DNA from: Desulfovibrionaceae bacterium
Lineage (GTDB): Bacteria > Desulfobacterota > Desulfovibrionia > Desulfovibrionales > Desulfovibrionaceae
DNA length: 7,318 nucleotides
Reading direction: 5' to 3'
Assembly: GCA_030539415.1 (NCBI GenBank)
Contig: JAUNSE010000075.1
Coordinates: forward strand, 1 to 7,318
Under the pieces are notes generated by a model, which worked only from the letters and a program-made list of their open reading frames with translations, was not told the DNA's origin and did not search any database. The translations under genes and the position numbers were made by a program. Below are positions 1 through 5,455 of the stretch, one piece after another; position 1 is the first letter of the stretch, and every line of letters begins with the position of its first letter.

Positions 1-1
1 G

Positions 2-667
2 GCCTCGCCCTACTCCAGGCAGATCGTGCAGAACATCCTCAACAGCGGCCACGGCGCCGCCCTGGAGTTCGACTTCTTCCTCTTCGGCGTGGAAGGCTAC
101 AGCCGCGTCACCGAGACACAGCTCGTGCGCAAGCGCCTGGCCTCCTACCTTATCAAGTCCGGCCGCGCCGAGCTGGGCGGCAAGCGCGTCTTCTCCGTGG
201 TTTATCCGCAGACCGTGGCCGACTTCGCCGCCGAAGTCACTCTGCCCGACGGGCACAGGGCGACTCTTTCCGGCCGCGACCTCGCCGAGCTTTCCAGACA
301 GTGGTATGACGCCGGCCTCGATGCCGGCCTGCCCGAGCAGGACCTGCGCTACCTCAAGCCTCAGGCCACGGAGTTCAAGGCCATCATCGGCATGAACGCC
401 CATGCGCTCAGGGACTGGTTCGCCATCCGCTGCTGCCGCAACGCTCAGGCCGAAATTCGCGACCTGGCCCTGAAGATGCTGAAGCTCTGCCGCAAGGCCG
501 CTCCCGACCTCTTTGCCGGCGCCGGCCCCTCCTGTGTGCAGCTGGGCTACTGTCCGGAAAACCGTCTGCAGAATCCCCGCTGCCGCGGCCGCGTGCTCAC
601 CAGGGACGAGGCCCTGCCCCTGCTCAAAAAGGCGCGCAAAGGCCAGACTGCCCTGGAGGACGACTAG
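2..667 (+). CDS. thyX: ThyX-like flavin-dependent thymidylate synthase, 5' end outside the window
   Basis: The frame is open from base 2 and ends at TAG 665-667. The GTG at 26 lies inside the conserved part, so the true start is upstream and roughly 35-45 residues are missing. ThyX makes dTMP from dUMP in the cytoplasm using methylene-tetrahydrofolate, FAD and NADPH. Family landmarks in order: a GH..LE segment (visible residues about 16-22), an F-x-F strand followed by a G-Y-S-R turn, the signature as RKR-x7-S followed by GR (about 43-55), and a late N-A-Q-A-E-I-R helix. The signature is normally RHR-x7-S, so the middle His is Lys. Other changes against the Thermotoga maritima enzyme are described in the findings. 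The C-terminal tail is Cys-containing (G-P-S-C...G-Y-C-P-E...C-R-G), a pattern I associate with some clostridial and deltaproteobacterial ThyX proteins. Fold assignment is confident; full catalytic activity is not. It is convergent with the tRNA gene. Confidence 0.85.
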   Translation, partial: ASPYSRQIVQNILNSGHGAALEFDFFLFGVEGYSRVTETQLVRKRLASYLIKSGRAELGGKRVFSVVYPQTVADFAAEVTLPDGHRATLSGRDLAELSRQWYDAGLDAGLPEQDLRYLKPQATEFKAIIGMNAHALRDWFAIRCCRNAQAEIRDLALKMLKLCRKAAPDLFAGAGPSCVQLGYCPENRLQNPRCRGRVLTRDEALPLLKKARKGQTALEDD

Positions 668-765
668 GACTTCGCCAGGGAATTCGGCGGCGAATAGTCC
701 CCCCGGGTCTCATTTCGCATTCATCCGGGCCGCAGCAACGGCTCCCCTTGAAATCAGGACAACAA

Positions 766-802
766 AAAAGCATCACCAGCCTTTCGGCTTCGTGATGCTT
801 TT
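766..802. terminator. Bidirectional intrinsic terminator between thyX and the tRNA
   Basis: GCATCAC (770-776) pairs with GTGATGC (792-798). An inner stem AGCC/GGCT closes a TTTC loop, with one small asymmetric bulge. AAAA before and TTTT after extend the stem and provide U-tracts in both directions. The minus-strand reading ends in six T's (tRNA terminator); the plus-strand reading ends in TTTT (thyX terminator). The 98 bases between thyX and this site hold nothing else that I can see. Confidence 0.85.
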
Positions 803-815
803 GCTTTCATGTATC

Positions 816-891
816 TGGTGGGCCCACTAGGACTTGAACCTAGAACCAGCCGGTTATGAGCCGGAAGCTCTGCCAATTGAGCTATAGGCCC
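816..891 (-). tRNA. tRNA with CAT anticodon, probably tRNA-Ile2 (lysidine-modified), otherwise elongator tRNA-Met
   Basis: A 76-nt cloverleaf with encoded CCA reads on the minus strand. The acceptor stem GGGCCTA pairs with TGGGCCC (one T-G wobble), discriminator A73. The D stem is GCTC/GAGC, the anticodon loop CTCATAA, the T arm CTAGG-TTCAAGT-CCTAG. The Levitt pair is A15-T48. The acceptor lacks the 1-72 mismatch of initiator tRNA, so it is not fMet. C4-G69 and C5-G68 with A37/A38 match features of E. coli tRNA-Ile2 used by TilS lysidine synthetase, so Ile (AUA) decoding is favoured over Met. The 27-43 position is an unusual T-C mismatch. Confidence 0.95.
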
Positions 892-902
892 GCCAAGGGT
901 TG

Positions 903-932
903 GTTGTATGCCGGATCCGCCGGCCCTGTCAA
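903..932 (-). promoter_or_regulatory. Sigma-70-type promoter of the tRNA gene
   Basis: On the minus strand a perfect -35 TTGACA (927-932) is followed after 18 bases by TACAAC (903-908; four of six match TATAAT). Predicted initiation would be near base 896, a few bases before the tRNA 5' end at 891. The spacer is GC-rich (GGGCCGGCGGATCCGG). The position and the consensus -35 make this convincing for a stable RNA gene. Confidence 0.65.
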
Positions 933-977
933 GACGCTGCTCCAAGTCCCAACGCCGGCCTCAGGCAAATTTTCCGG

Positions 978-994
978 AGCACCGCTCGGGTGCT
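978..994 (-). terminator. Hairpin after the molybdopterin-binding gene, weak terminator candidate
   Basis: AGCACC and GGTGCT form a 6-bp stem with a 5-base loop, 12 bases beyond the stop codon of the upstream minus-strand gene. On the minus strand the following bases are CCGGAAAATTTG, so there is no proper U-tract. It may be a weak or Rho-assisted terminator, or only a 3'-end stabilising hairpin. Without termination here, transcripts would read into the tRNA. Confidence 0.35.
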
Positions 995-1006
995 TCACAC
1001 CGTCTG

Positions 1007-2005
1007 CTACTGCTTCAGAAGCCCGCCGCAGCCGAGGCGGCAGATGTCCGCCTTCTCGAGGCGCTGGCCTGCCAGAAGTCTCGGCACGACCACGTCGAAG
1101 ACGCTGTTGCTGCTGAACATGACGCCGCCGGGCAGCCCCAGCACGGGCACCGGGCCCTGCGGCCCCTGAAGGTAGGCCAGCATGAACATGGCGCCGGGAT
1201 AGACCGGAGAGCCGTAGCAGATGATTTCGGCGCCGGAGAGGCGGATGGCCAGGGGTGTCCTGTCGTCCGGGTCCACGGACATGCCGCCGGTGACGCAGAT
1301 CATGCCGCAGCCCTCGGCGGCAAACTTCCTGATGGCTTCGGCCGTGCGCTCGGCGTCGTCGCCGGTGAAAGCCTGGCCGTGCACGGGGCAGCCCAGATCC
1401 TCGAAGCGCGCCCGCAGCACGGGGCCGAAGCCGTCCTTTATGCGGCCCTTCTCCACCTCGCTGCCCGTGGTCACAATGCCAATCGCGGGCTGGGCAAAGG
1501 GCAGAACTTGCAGGATGGGGCGCTGCACGGCCGCTTCCATGGCGGCCAGTGCCGCCTCCTCGATGACCAGCGGCGTCACGCGCGTGGCGGCCACGCTCTC
1601 GCCCTTTCTGACGCGGATATTGCCGCGCTGCGTGGCCATGGTGATCTCGCCCAGGGAGTTCAGCGTGAAGAGCAGGTCCTCGTCCACGCAGAACAGGCCG
1701 TCGCATTCGGCGGTGATGTTGATGCGGCCCTCCTTCGGATCCGAGCAGTGCAGATTGCCGCCGACCGCGCAGCGCACGATGCGCCAGGCCGCGTCGTTCT
1801 CGTGCACCATGCCGGGCTGGGGCTCGTAGACATAGAGATGCTCCTTGCCCACATCGAGCAGCACCGGGATGTCCTCCTCGGTGACCACATGTCCCTTGCG
1901 GAACACGGGCCCCTTGAACTCGCCGGGCACGATGCGGGTGATGTCCTGGCACAGTATGGTGCCGACGGCCTCTTCAACGGCTATGGTCTTCATGGCAAAG
2001 CGCAT
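1007..2005 (-). CDS. MoeA-like molybdopterin-binding protein
   Basis: This 332-residue protein belongs to the MoCF-domain, MoeA-like molybdopterin-binding group found in clostridia and Desulfovibrio. MoeA proper inserts molybdate into molybdopterin; the job of this shorter subgroup is not settled. The N-terminal half (about 1-165) has a motif G-P-V-F-R-K-G-H near 32-39 and a D-V-G-K-E-H-L-Y strand near 51-58. The MoCF/MogA-like domain spans about 172-312: T-T-G-S-E (179-183), G-D-D (215-217), T-G-G-M-S followed by V-D-P-D-D (239-248), Y-P-G-A-M-F (269-274) and G-L-P-G (290-293). The tail ends G-C-G-G-L-L, close to the G-G-L-C ending I associate with relatives. The start is the ATG at 2005: AGGAGA lies seven bases upstream. 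The frame stays open to 2239, but that extension is Arg/Cys-rich and crosses the neighbouring terminator. It is probably monocistronic, with its own promoter. Confidence 0.85.
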   Translation of the reverse strand: MRFAMKTIAVEEAVGTILCQDITRIVPGEFKGPVFRKGHVVTEEDIPVLLDVGKEHLYVYEPQPGMVHENDAAWRIVRCAVGGNLHCSDPKEGRINITAECDGLFCVDEDLLFTLNSLGEITMATQRGNIRVRKGESVAATRVTPLVIEEAALAAMEAAVQRPILQVLPFAQPAIGIVTTGSEVEKGRIKDGFGPVLRARFEDLGCPVHGQAFTGDDAERTAEAIRKFAAEGCGMICVTGGMSVDPDDRTPLAIRLSGAEIICYGSPVYPGAMFMLAYLQGPQGPVPVLGLPGGVMFSSNSVFDVVVPRLLAGQRLEKADICRLGCGGLLKQ

Positions 2006-2061
2006 TGCGTATCTCCTTCTCCGGCATGCGCCCTGCGTTTCGGGCTTCTGCCGCAGACGGG

Positions 2062-2090
2062 AAAATACCCCCATTCTCCGGTGATGACAA
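2062..2090 (-). promoter_or_regulatory. Sigma-70-type promoter of the molybdopterin-binding gene
   Basis: On the minus strand TTGTCA (2085-2090, five of six to the -35 consensus) and TATTTT (2062-2067, four of six to the -10 consensus) are 17 bases apart. Predicted initiation near 2055 gives a leader of about 50 bases before the ATG at 2005. That is too short to hold a full molybdenum-cofactor riboswitch. Upstream (2091-2202) I see no gene, only a palindrome TCCGCGCGGA at 2112-2121 and flanking CCAGG/CCTGG. Confidence 0.5.
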
Positions 2091-2202
2091 ACCAGGCCGC
2101 AACTGGACGTCTCCGCGCGGACACCTGGGACACAGCACCGCACGCTCCGCAGCAAAAGCAGCGCCCACCGCTCTCCGCAGTCAGGAGGGCTGAATCCGGA
2201 AG

Positions 2203-2241
2203 AAAAACAAAAAGGATGCCTCTCCTTTTGGAAAGACATCC
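2203..2241 (-). terminator. Strong intrinsic terminator of tpx
   Basis: On the minus strand a 12-bp stem (GGATGTCTTTCC with GGAGAGGCATCC, two G-T wobbles, no bulge) closes an AAAA loop. It is followed by TTTTTG and another T-rich stretch. It begins about 47 bases after the tpx stop. It separates tpx from the molybdopterin-binding gene, supporting independent transcription of the two. Confidence 0.9.
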
Positions 2242-2288
2242 CCTGATTTGTTCAATGCCCGCACGTTGCTGCGCGGTCTGCCCGTCTG

Positions 2289-2789
2289 CTAGACGAGGGC
2301 CTTGATGGCGGCCAGCACGGCGTCAAAGTCGGGCTGATCGGCAATCTCGTTCACGAGCTGCACATAGGCCACCTTGCCGTCCTTCACGATGAAGACGGAG
2401 CGGGCCAGCAGGTTCCAGTCCTCCAGGTACACGCCGTAGGCAACGCCGAAGTGGCCGTCCACGTAGTCGGACAGGGTCTCGACGGCCTTCACGCCGGCAG
2501 CGCCGCACCAGCGGGCCTGGGCGAAGGGCAGGTCGCGGGACACGCAGACGATGGCGACCTTGTCGGACAGGGCGGCGGCTTCCTGATTGAAGCGGCGCAC
2601 TTCCATGTCGCACACGGGGGTGTCAAGGGAGGGAACGGTCACCAGGACCAGCACCTTGCCCTCGTATTCGGCGAGGGTTTTGTGGCCGAGGCCGTTGTCG
2701 ACAAGGATGAATTCGGGAGCGGCGGCGCCCACAGCGGGAAGTTCGCCGACGAGGTTCTGGGGGGTGCCCTGGAAGGTGACAGAGGCCAT
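2289..2789 (-). CDS. tpx: Thiol peroxidase Tpx, atypical 2-Cys peroxiredoxin
   Basis: A 166-residue protein, close to the 168 of E. coli Tpx. Tpx reduces H2O2 and organic (lipid) hydroperoxides with electrons from thioredoxin. The peroxidatic centre reads P-S-L-D-T-P-V-C with Cys60 and Thr57. The resolving Cys95 sits in the typical D-L-P-F-A-Q-A-R-W-C-G segment. Arg130 in the A-R-S-V-F-I-V strand fits the conserved active-site Arg. An extra Cys82 lies in the I-V-C-V-S strand. The start is the ATG at 2789, with AAGGAG six bases upstream; the open frame to 2864 has no signal peptide or family similarity. There is no export signal, so it should act in the cytoplasm. It has its own promoter, operator-like palindrome, structured leader and terminator. 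The operator-like site suggests metal- or peroxide-responsive control, as for peroxide-defence genes in anaerobes; that is inference. Confidence 0.95.
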   Translation of the reverse strand: MASVTFQGTPQNLVGELPAVGAAAPEFILVDNGLGHKTLAEYEGKVLVLVTVPSLDTPVCDMEVRRFNQEAAALSDKVAIVCVSRDLPFAQARWCGAAGVKAVETLSDYVDGHFGVAYGVYLEDWNLLARSVFIVKDGKVAYVQLVNEIADQPDFDAVLAAIKALV

Positions 2790-2800
2790 AGTACGCTCCT

Positions 2801-2933
2801 TGCCGGGACGCGCCCGGCATTGCTTGCTTGAAGATATGCGGATGAGGACTGCATGGCAGTCCATGCTGTCTTTGTGATGTCGGCAGTGTGCCGATCATGT
2901 GTCCTTCCCCACTCCTTCGGAATGCTCCGAAGG
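2801..2933 (-). promoter_or_regulatory. Hairpin-rich 5' leader of tpx
   Basis: Between the predicted promoter and the tpx ATG lie four compact inverted repeats. They are CCTTCGGA/TCCGAAGG with a 4-base loop (2914-2933), CGGCA/TGCCG with a 3-base loop (2881-2893), GGACTGC/GCAGTCC with a 3-base loop (2846-2862), and TGCCGGG/CCCGGCA (2801-2819), which abuts the Shine-Dalgarno AAGGAG at 2796-2801. A competing stem GCATGG/CCATGC (2851-2866) overlaps the third. The density in about 130 bases suggests an RNA regulatory or stabilising role. I do not recognise a known riboswitch class. Confidence 0.5.
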
Positions 2934-2955
2934 GCTCTGGAAGCGGACAGAAGGG

Positions 2956-2984
2956 ACAATCCCACAAAGATCGCCCCTTGTCAA
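2956..2984 (-). promoter_or_regulatory. Predicted tpx promoter
   Basis: A perfect -35 TTGACA (2979-2984 on the minus strand) is followed after 17 bases by GATTGT (2956-2961), only three of six to the -10 consensus. Initiation would be near 2949, giving a leader of about 160 bases. A strong -35 with a poor -10 fits a regulated promoter. The palindrome at 2978-2997 covers the -35. Confidence 0.5.
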
Positions 2985-2997
2985 TAATTATTCTCAA
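2978..2997. promoter_or_regulatory. AT-rich palindrome, candidate Fur/PerR-family operator
   Basis: The site has the form TTG-nn-AATAATTATT-nn-CAA; 16 of 20 bases are symmetric and the central ten are a perfect palindrome. It is a sharp AT island in a GC-rich window and overlaps the predicted tpx -35 box. It resembles Fur-family operators (AT-rich, built around AATnATT-type half-sites) but is not an exact match to the E. coli Fur box or the Bacillus PerR box. It could also act on read-through from prmA. Confidence 0.5.
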
Positions 2998-3028
2998 TAA
3001 AGAAAATTCAGATGAAACAGTTTCGGCG

Positions 3029-3892
3029 CTACTTCCAGACCAGGGCGGCCCATTCGCCGGAGTTGACGCGGGCCGGCTGCCCGAGACCGCAGGCCGTGTA
3101 GGCCTGGGCCACACCGTCGGCCTGAATGCCCAGAATGCCAGAGAGCACCAGCACGCCGCCGGGCTTCACGCAGGCGGCGAGCTCCGGGGCCATCTCGATG
3201 AGGGGCCTGGCCAGAATGTTGGCCACCACCACGTCGAACCGGCGTCCGGCCACCTTGTCCACGCTGCCCAGTCCCAGGGGAAACTGCGCCTCCTCAAGGC
3301 CGTTGCCGACACGGTTTTCCAGGGCGTTGTCCATGGAGAGCGGGTCGATGTCCCAGCCCTCGCCCGCAAGGCCGGACAGGCAGAGGCCCAGGCCCAGCAC
3401 CCCGGAACCGGTGCCGAGGTCCAGGAAGGTCTGGCCGGCATTGATGCGCCCCTCGTCCAGCAGGTCCGACAGTGCCGCGAGGCACAGGGCCGTGGTCACG
3501 TGATGGCCGGTGCCGAAGGCGCTCTTGGGCTCGATGACAATGGCCTGCCTGCCGGGATAGTCCCGCGCGGCCGTGTCCTTCAGCCAGGGAGGCAGCACCA
3601 CGAAGCGCTTTCCGCAGGGCACGGGGGTGAAGAATTCCTTCCAGGAGTTGAGCCAGTCCTGGGCCACTATGCTGTCCGTGCTGCAGCTGACTTCGGGCAC
3701 GCTGGCCGACACGGCCTGGCGCACATCCTGTATCAGGCCGGCGTTGGCGCAGTGCACGCGGAACAGCGTGTTGCCGTTCTCGAGGCTCAGCTCCTCCCAG
3801 CCGGTGGAGACCATGAGCGTGAGCAGGCCGGTCACAACGTCATAGGCCTCTTCCGGCGCTTCCATGTCAAGGCGAATCAGTTTCTCTTCCAT
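3029..3892 (-). CDS. prmA: Ribosomal protein L11 methyltransferase
   Basis: A 287-residue protein, close to the 293 of E. coli PrmA, which trimethylates ribosomal protein L11 using S-adenosylmethionine in the cytoplasm. The N-terminal substrate-binding part is about 1-105. The hallmark A-F-G-T-G-H-H-V-T-T loop is at 125-134, preceded by Glu121-Pro where E. coli has Asp-Pro. SAM motif I F-L-D-L-G-T-G-S-G is at 157-165, the acidic D-I-D-P at 181-184, and the N-I-L-A-R-P-L motif at 225-231. The V-L-S-G-I-L strand is at 249-254. The start is the ATG at 3892: GGAGAA lies a few bases upstream, and the open frame beyond it (to 4189) is Arg/Pro-rich and runs through the neighbouring gene. It is the last gene of a tight run with the two genes before it (55-base gap). 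No intrinsic terminator is visible after it. Confidence 0.93.
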   Translation of the reverse strand: MEEKLIRLDMEAPEEAYDVVTGLLTLMVSTGWEELSLENGNTLFRVHCANAGLIQDVRQAVSASVPEVSCSTDSIVAQDWLNSWKEFFTPVPCGKRFVVLPPWLKDTAARDYPGRQAIVIEPKSAFGTGHHVTTALCLAALSDLLDEGRINAGQTFLDLGTGSGVLGLGLCLSGLAGEGWDIDPLSMDNALENRVGNGLEEAQFPLGLGSVDKVAGRRFDVVVANILARPLIEMAPELAACVKPGGVLVLSGILGIQADGVAQAYTACGLGQPARVNSGEWAALVWK

Positions 3893-3947
3893 ATATTGTT
3901 CTCCATACTGTCTTTGCGCTGTCACTGTCTGCCGCGTCATGGCGGCG

Positions 3948-4508
3948 TCATTCCCGGGACGGCTGTCCGCCGGGGGCGGCTTCGGTTCCCGCTTCTGTTG
4001 CCGCCGGCTGCTGTGCGCCGGAGGCGGCGGCAGCCTCCTCATGCCTTTTGCATGCTTCCTCGTCCACACGGACGCGGAAGAGCTCCTCCGTCTCGTCCGC
4101 GTAGACAAAGACATAATAGACGCCGTACTGCATGTAGTCGCGCATCTCCGGCACGGCGCAGGTCTGCTCCAGCAGCACCGCCCTGGCATCGGCCTCGGCC
4201 GGCACGGCCGTCTCGCTCCTGCGCAGCGCGTAGTGATAGATCATGGACGGGCCGTCGCCCACCTCCGCTTTCGCGAGCCGCGCGGGCTCGTTCGCGTGCT
4301 CGGCAGCCTGGCTGTTGAGCATCTCGGCAGCCTGCTCGAAATTTTTGCGCACCTCTCTGCGCAGGTCTCTGAACCCGTCCTCGAGGCCGGCCTTCACGGG
4401 CGCGCGGGAGACATTCTTCTCCTCCCTGGCCTGCCAGGCCCAGAAGATGGCGCCCAGGATCAGCGCGGCCACAATAGCGCCGGCAATGGTCTGGTATTTC
4501 CGCTGCAT
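3948..4508 (-). CDS. Small membrane-anchored protein of unknown function
   Basis: A 186-residue protein I do not recognise. It starts with a short basic N terminus and one hydrophobic segment (about 7-27), so it is likely held in the inner membrane with the rest outside. Residues 40-80 are charged, Ala/Glu-rich and probably helical (possible coiled coil). A more ordered part (about 87-153) has aromatic strands Y-H-Y-A-L and G-V-Y-Y-V-F-V-Y-A, and the only two cysteines, C117 and C153, flank it and could form a disulfide if exported. The tail from 157 is low-complexity Ala/Gly/Pro/Glu. The start ATG at 4508 has AAGGAGG five bases upstream. It lies 54 bases after the lipoprotein gene and 55 before prmA, so co-transcription is likely. 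Confidence 0.8.
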   Translation of the reverse strand: MQRKYQTIAGAIVAALILGAIFWAWQAREEKNVSRAPVKAGLEDGFRDLRREVRKNFEQAAEMLNSQAAEHANEPARLAKAEVGDGPSMIYHYALRRSETAVPAEADARAVLLEQTCAVPEMRDYMQYGVYYVFVYADETEELFRVRVDEEACKRHEEAAAASGAQQPAATEAGTEAAPGGQPSRE

Positions 4509-4562
4509 GCTGTCCTCCTTGGTCTTTCGGCCCGCTCGGGACCGTCCGGAAGGGCCTTGTCT

Positions 4563-5288
4563 CTAGAGGCTGCGTTCCTGCACGCCGCCGGTTCTGACCT
4601 GCTTCGAAGGCGGCTCGGTCATTCTGAGGTCGCCGGGCAGTCCGTCGATCACCTCGGTCAGGGGCATTTCCTCGGCCGCCTTGCCGTAGTCCCTCGTGTC
4701 GCGCACCTGAACGACGGGCGCGGCGTAGCCGCGATCGTCCACCACCGCCAGAATGGTGCCGTGCACCATCTCCCGCGGATTCGCCGGCTCGGGGGCCAGC
4801 ACATAGTAGTGGCGCACGCGGCTGCCCTTGAAGGTCTCCACCGTGCAGCGCATCAGCCAGTCCCATTTCCCGTCATGATTCCAGTCCACCCGGGCCAGCA
4901 TGCGCATGGCCAGGCGCTGGGAGAGATGGACAATGGCGAAGCCCTGCCCGTCCTTGTCGGGATAGTACCTGCTGAGCGGCGTCTCTGTGGCGTGGAAGGT
5001 CTCGCCCAGATAGATGTCGTGGCCCTGCTCGCCGAACATGAAGTCCGGGGAGACCTGGCGGTAGATGGCCGGTCCGAACTGGCCCGACGGCTTTCCGGCG
5101 TCCAGATAGGCCAGCTTCGAGTCGGCCAGCCTCTGGCGCTGCATTTCCTGCGGCACCAGATGCAGAAGCCGGACATAGTCCGGCGTGTTGACCACATTGG
5201 GCGTCATGTCCGGCTTGAAGAGCGTGCAGCCCGTCAGAAGAAGCGCCGGGGTCAGAACCAGGCACAGGACCGAGGCAAAGCGGTGCAT
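4563..5288 (-). CDS. Uncharacterised lipoprotein with an EF-hand-like loop
   Basis: A 241-residue protein with a lipoprotein signal peptide: M-H-R start, hydrophobic core, then lipobox L-L-T-G-C with the lipidated Cys at 21. After the Cys, Thr-Leu rather than Asp at +2 would permit outer-membrane sorting under the E. coli rule. The mature part has no family I recognise. Residues 135-143 read D-x-N-x-D-G-x-x-D, the calcium-loop pattern of EF-hands and dockerins, seen once only. D-K-D-G at 111-114 is a second acidic turn. The C-terminal third ends in a polar tail. The start is the ATG at 5288 with AAGGAG nine bases upstream; the 21-residue extension to 5351 would bury the signal peptide. It heads the run that includes the small membrane-anchored protein and prmA. 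Confidence 0.85.
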   Translation of the reverse strand: MHRFASVLCLVLTPALLLTGCTLFKPDMTPNVVNTPDYVRLLHLVPQEMQRQRLADSKLAYLDAGKPSGQFGPAIYRQVSPDFMFGEQGHDIYLGETFHATETPLSRYYPDKDGQGFAIVHLSQRLAMRMLARVDWNHDGKWDWLMRCTVETFKGSRVRHYYVLAPEPANPREMVHGTILAVVDDRGYAAPVVQVRDTRDYGKAAEEMPLTEVIDGLPGDLRMTEPPSKQVRTGGVQERSL

Positions 5289-5384
5289 GAAGGCTTTCTC
5301 CTTGTCGTGGGGGAAAGACGAAAGGCCGGATGTCTGTCCGACAGGCATCACGGCCTCTCAAGATGTGAAATGGTGCGGGGGCCG

Positions 5385-5402
5385 AAAAGGCGGAAGCCGC
5401 CT
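5385..5402 (-). terminator. Short hairpin with T-run after the DUF2333 gene
   Basis: On the minus strand AGGCGG and CCGCCT form a 6-bp stem with a 3-base loop, and the second arm runs into TTTTCGG. It lies about 54 bases beyond the DUF2333 stop. The stem is short and the T-run is only four or five, so termination may be partial, leaving the lipoprotein gene either on read-through or on a promoter in 5289-5384. The best -35-like box there is TTGAGA, without a convincing -10. Confidence 0.45.
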
Positions 5403-5455
5403 CTCCCGGTCTCCTGTCATCATGCCAGGGATTGCCGGGAGGGGGCTGGTGCCAC

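Noticed and set aside
2146..2162. Direct repeat GCAGC-aaaa-GCAGC and repeated CTGCGGAG nearby
   Set aside because: Two copies only, very short, and in GC-rich sequence; not enough for a repeat or iteron call.
2006..2202. Molybdenum-cofactor riboswitch in front of the molybdopterin-binding gene
   Set aside because: I looked for its conserved stems and purine-rich core on the minus strand and did not find them. The predicted leader is only about 50 bases.
2006..2239. N-terminal extension of the molybdopterin-binding gene (78 extra codons)
   Set aside because: The extension begins inside the tpx terminator, is Arg/Cys-rich, and crosses a promoter; the ATG at 2005 has a well-placed Shine-Dalgarno.
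2623..2898. Small frame starting at ATG 2898 (minus strand) inside the tpx leader, with a GAAGGA three bases upstream
   Set aside because: It runs out of frame well into tpx, has no recognisable protein character, and the Shine-Dalgarno spacing is too short. A leader peptide ending before tpx is not present.
3014..3024. GAAACAGTTTC palindrome just after prmA as a terminator
   Set aside because: A one-base loop cannot form a hairpin of this length, and no U-tract follows.
5311..5353. Hairpin-like GATGTCTG/CAGGCATC before the lipoprotein gene as a second terminator or operator
   Set aside because: The stem pairs only as plus-strand RNA, opposite to transcription here; on the minus strand it has a mismatch and no T-run.
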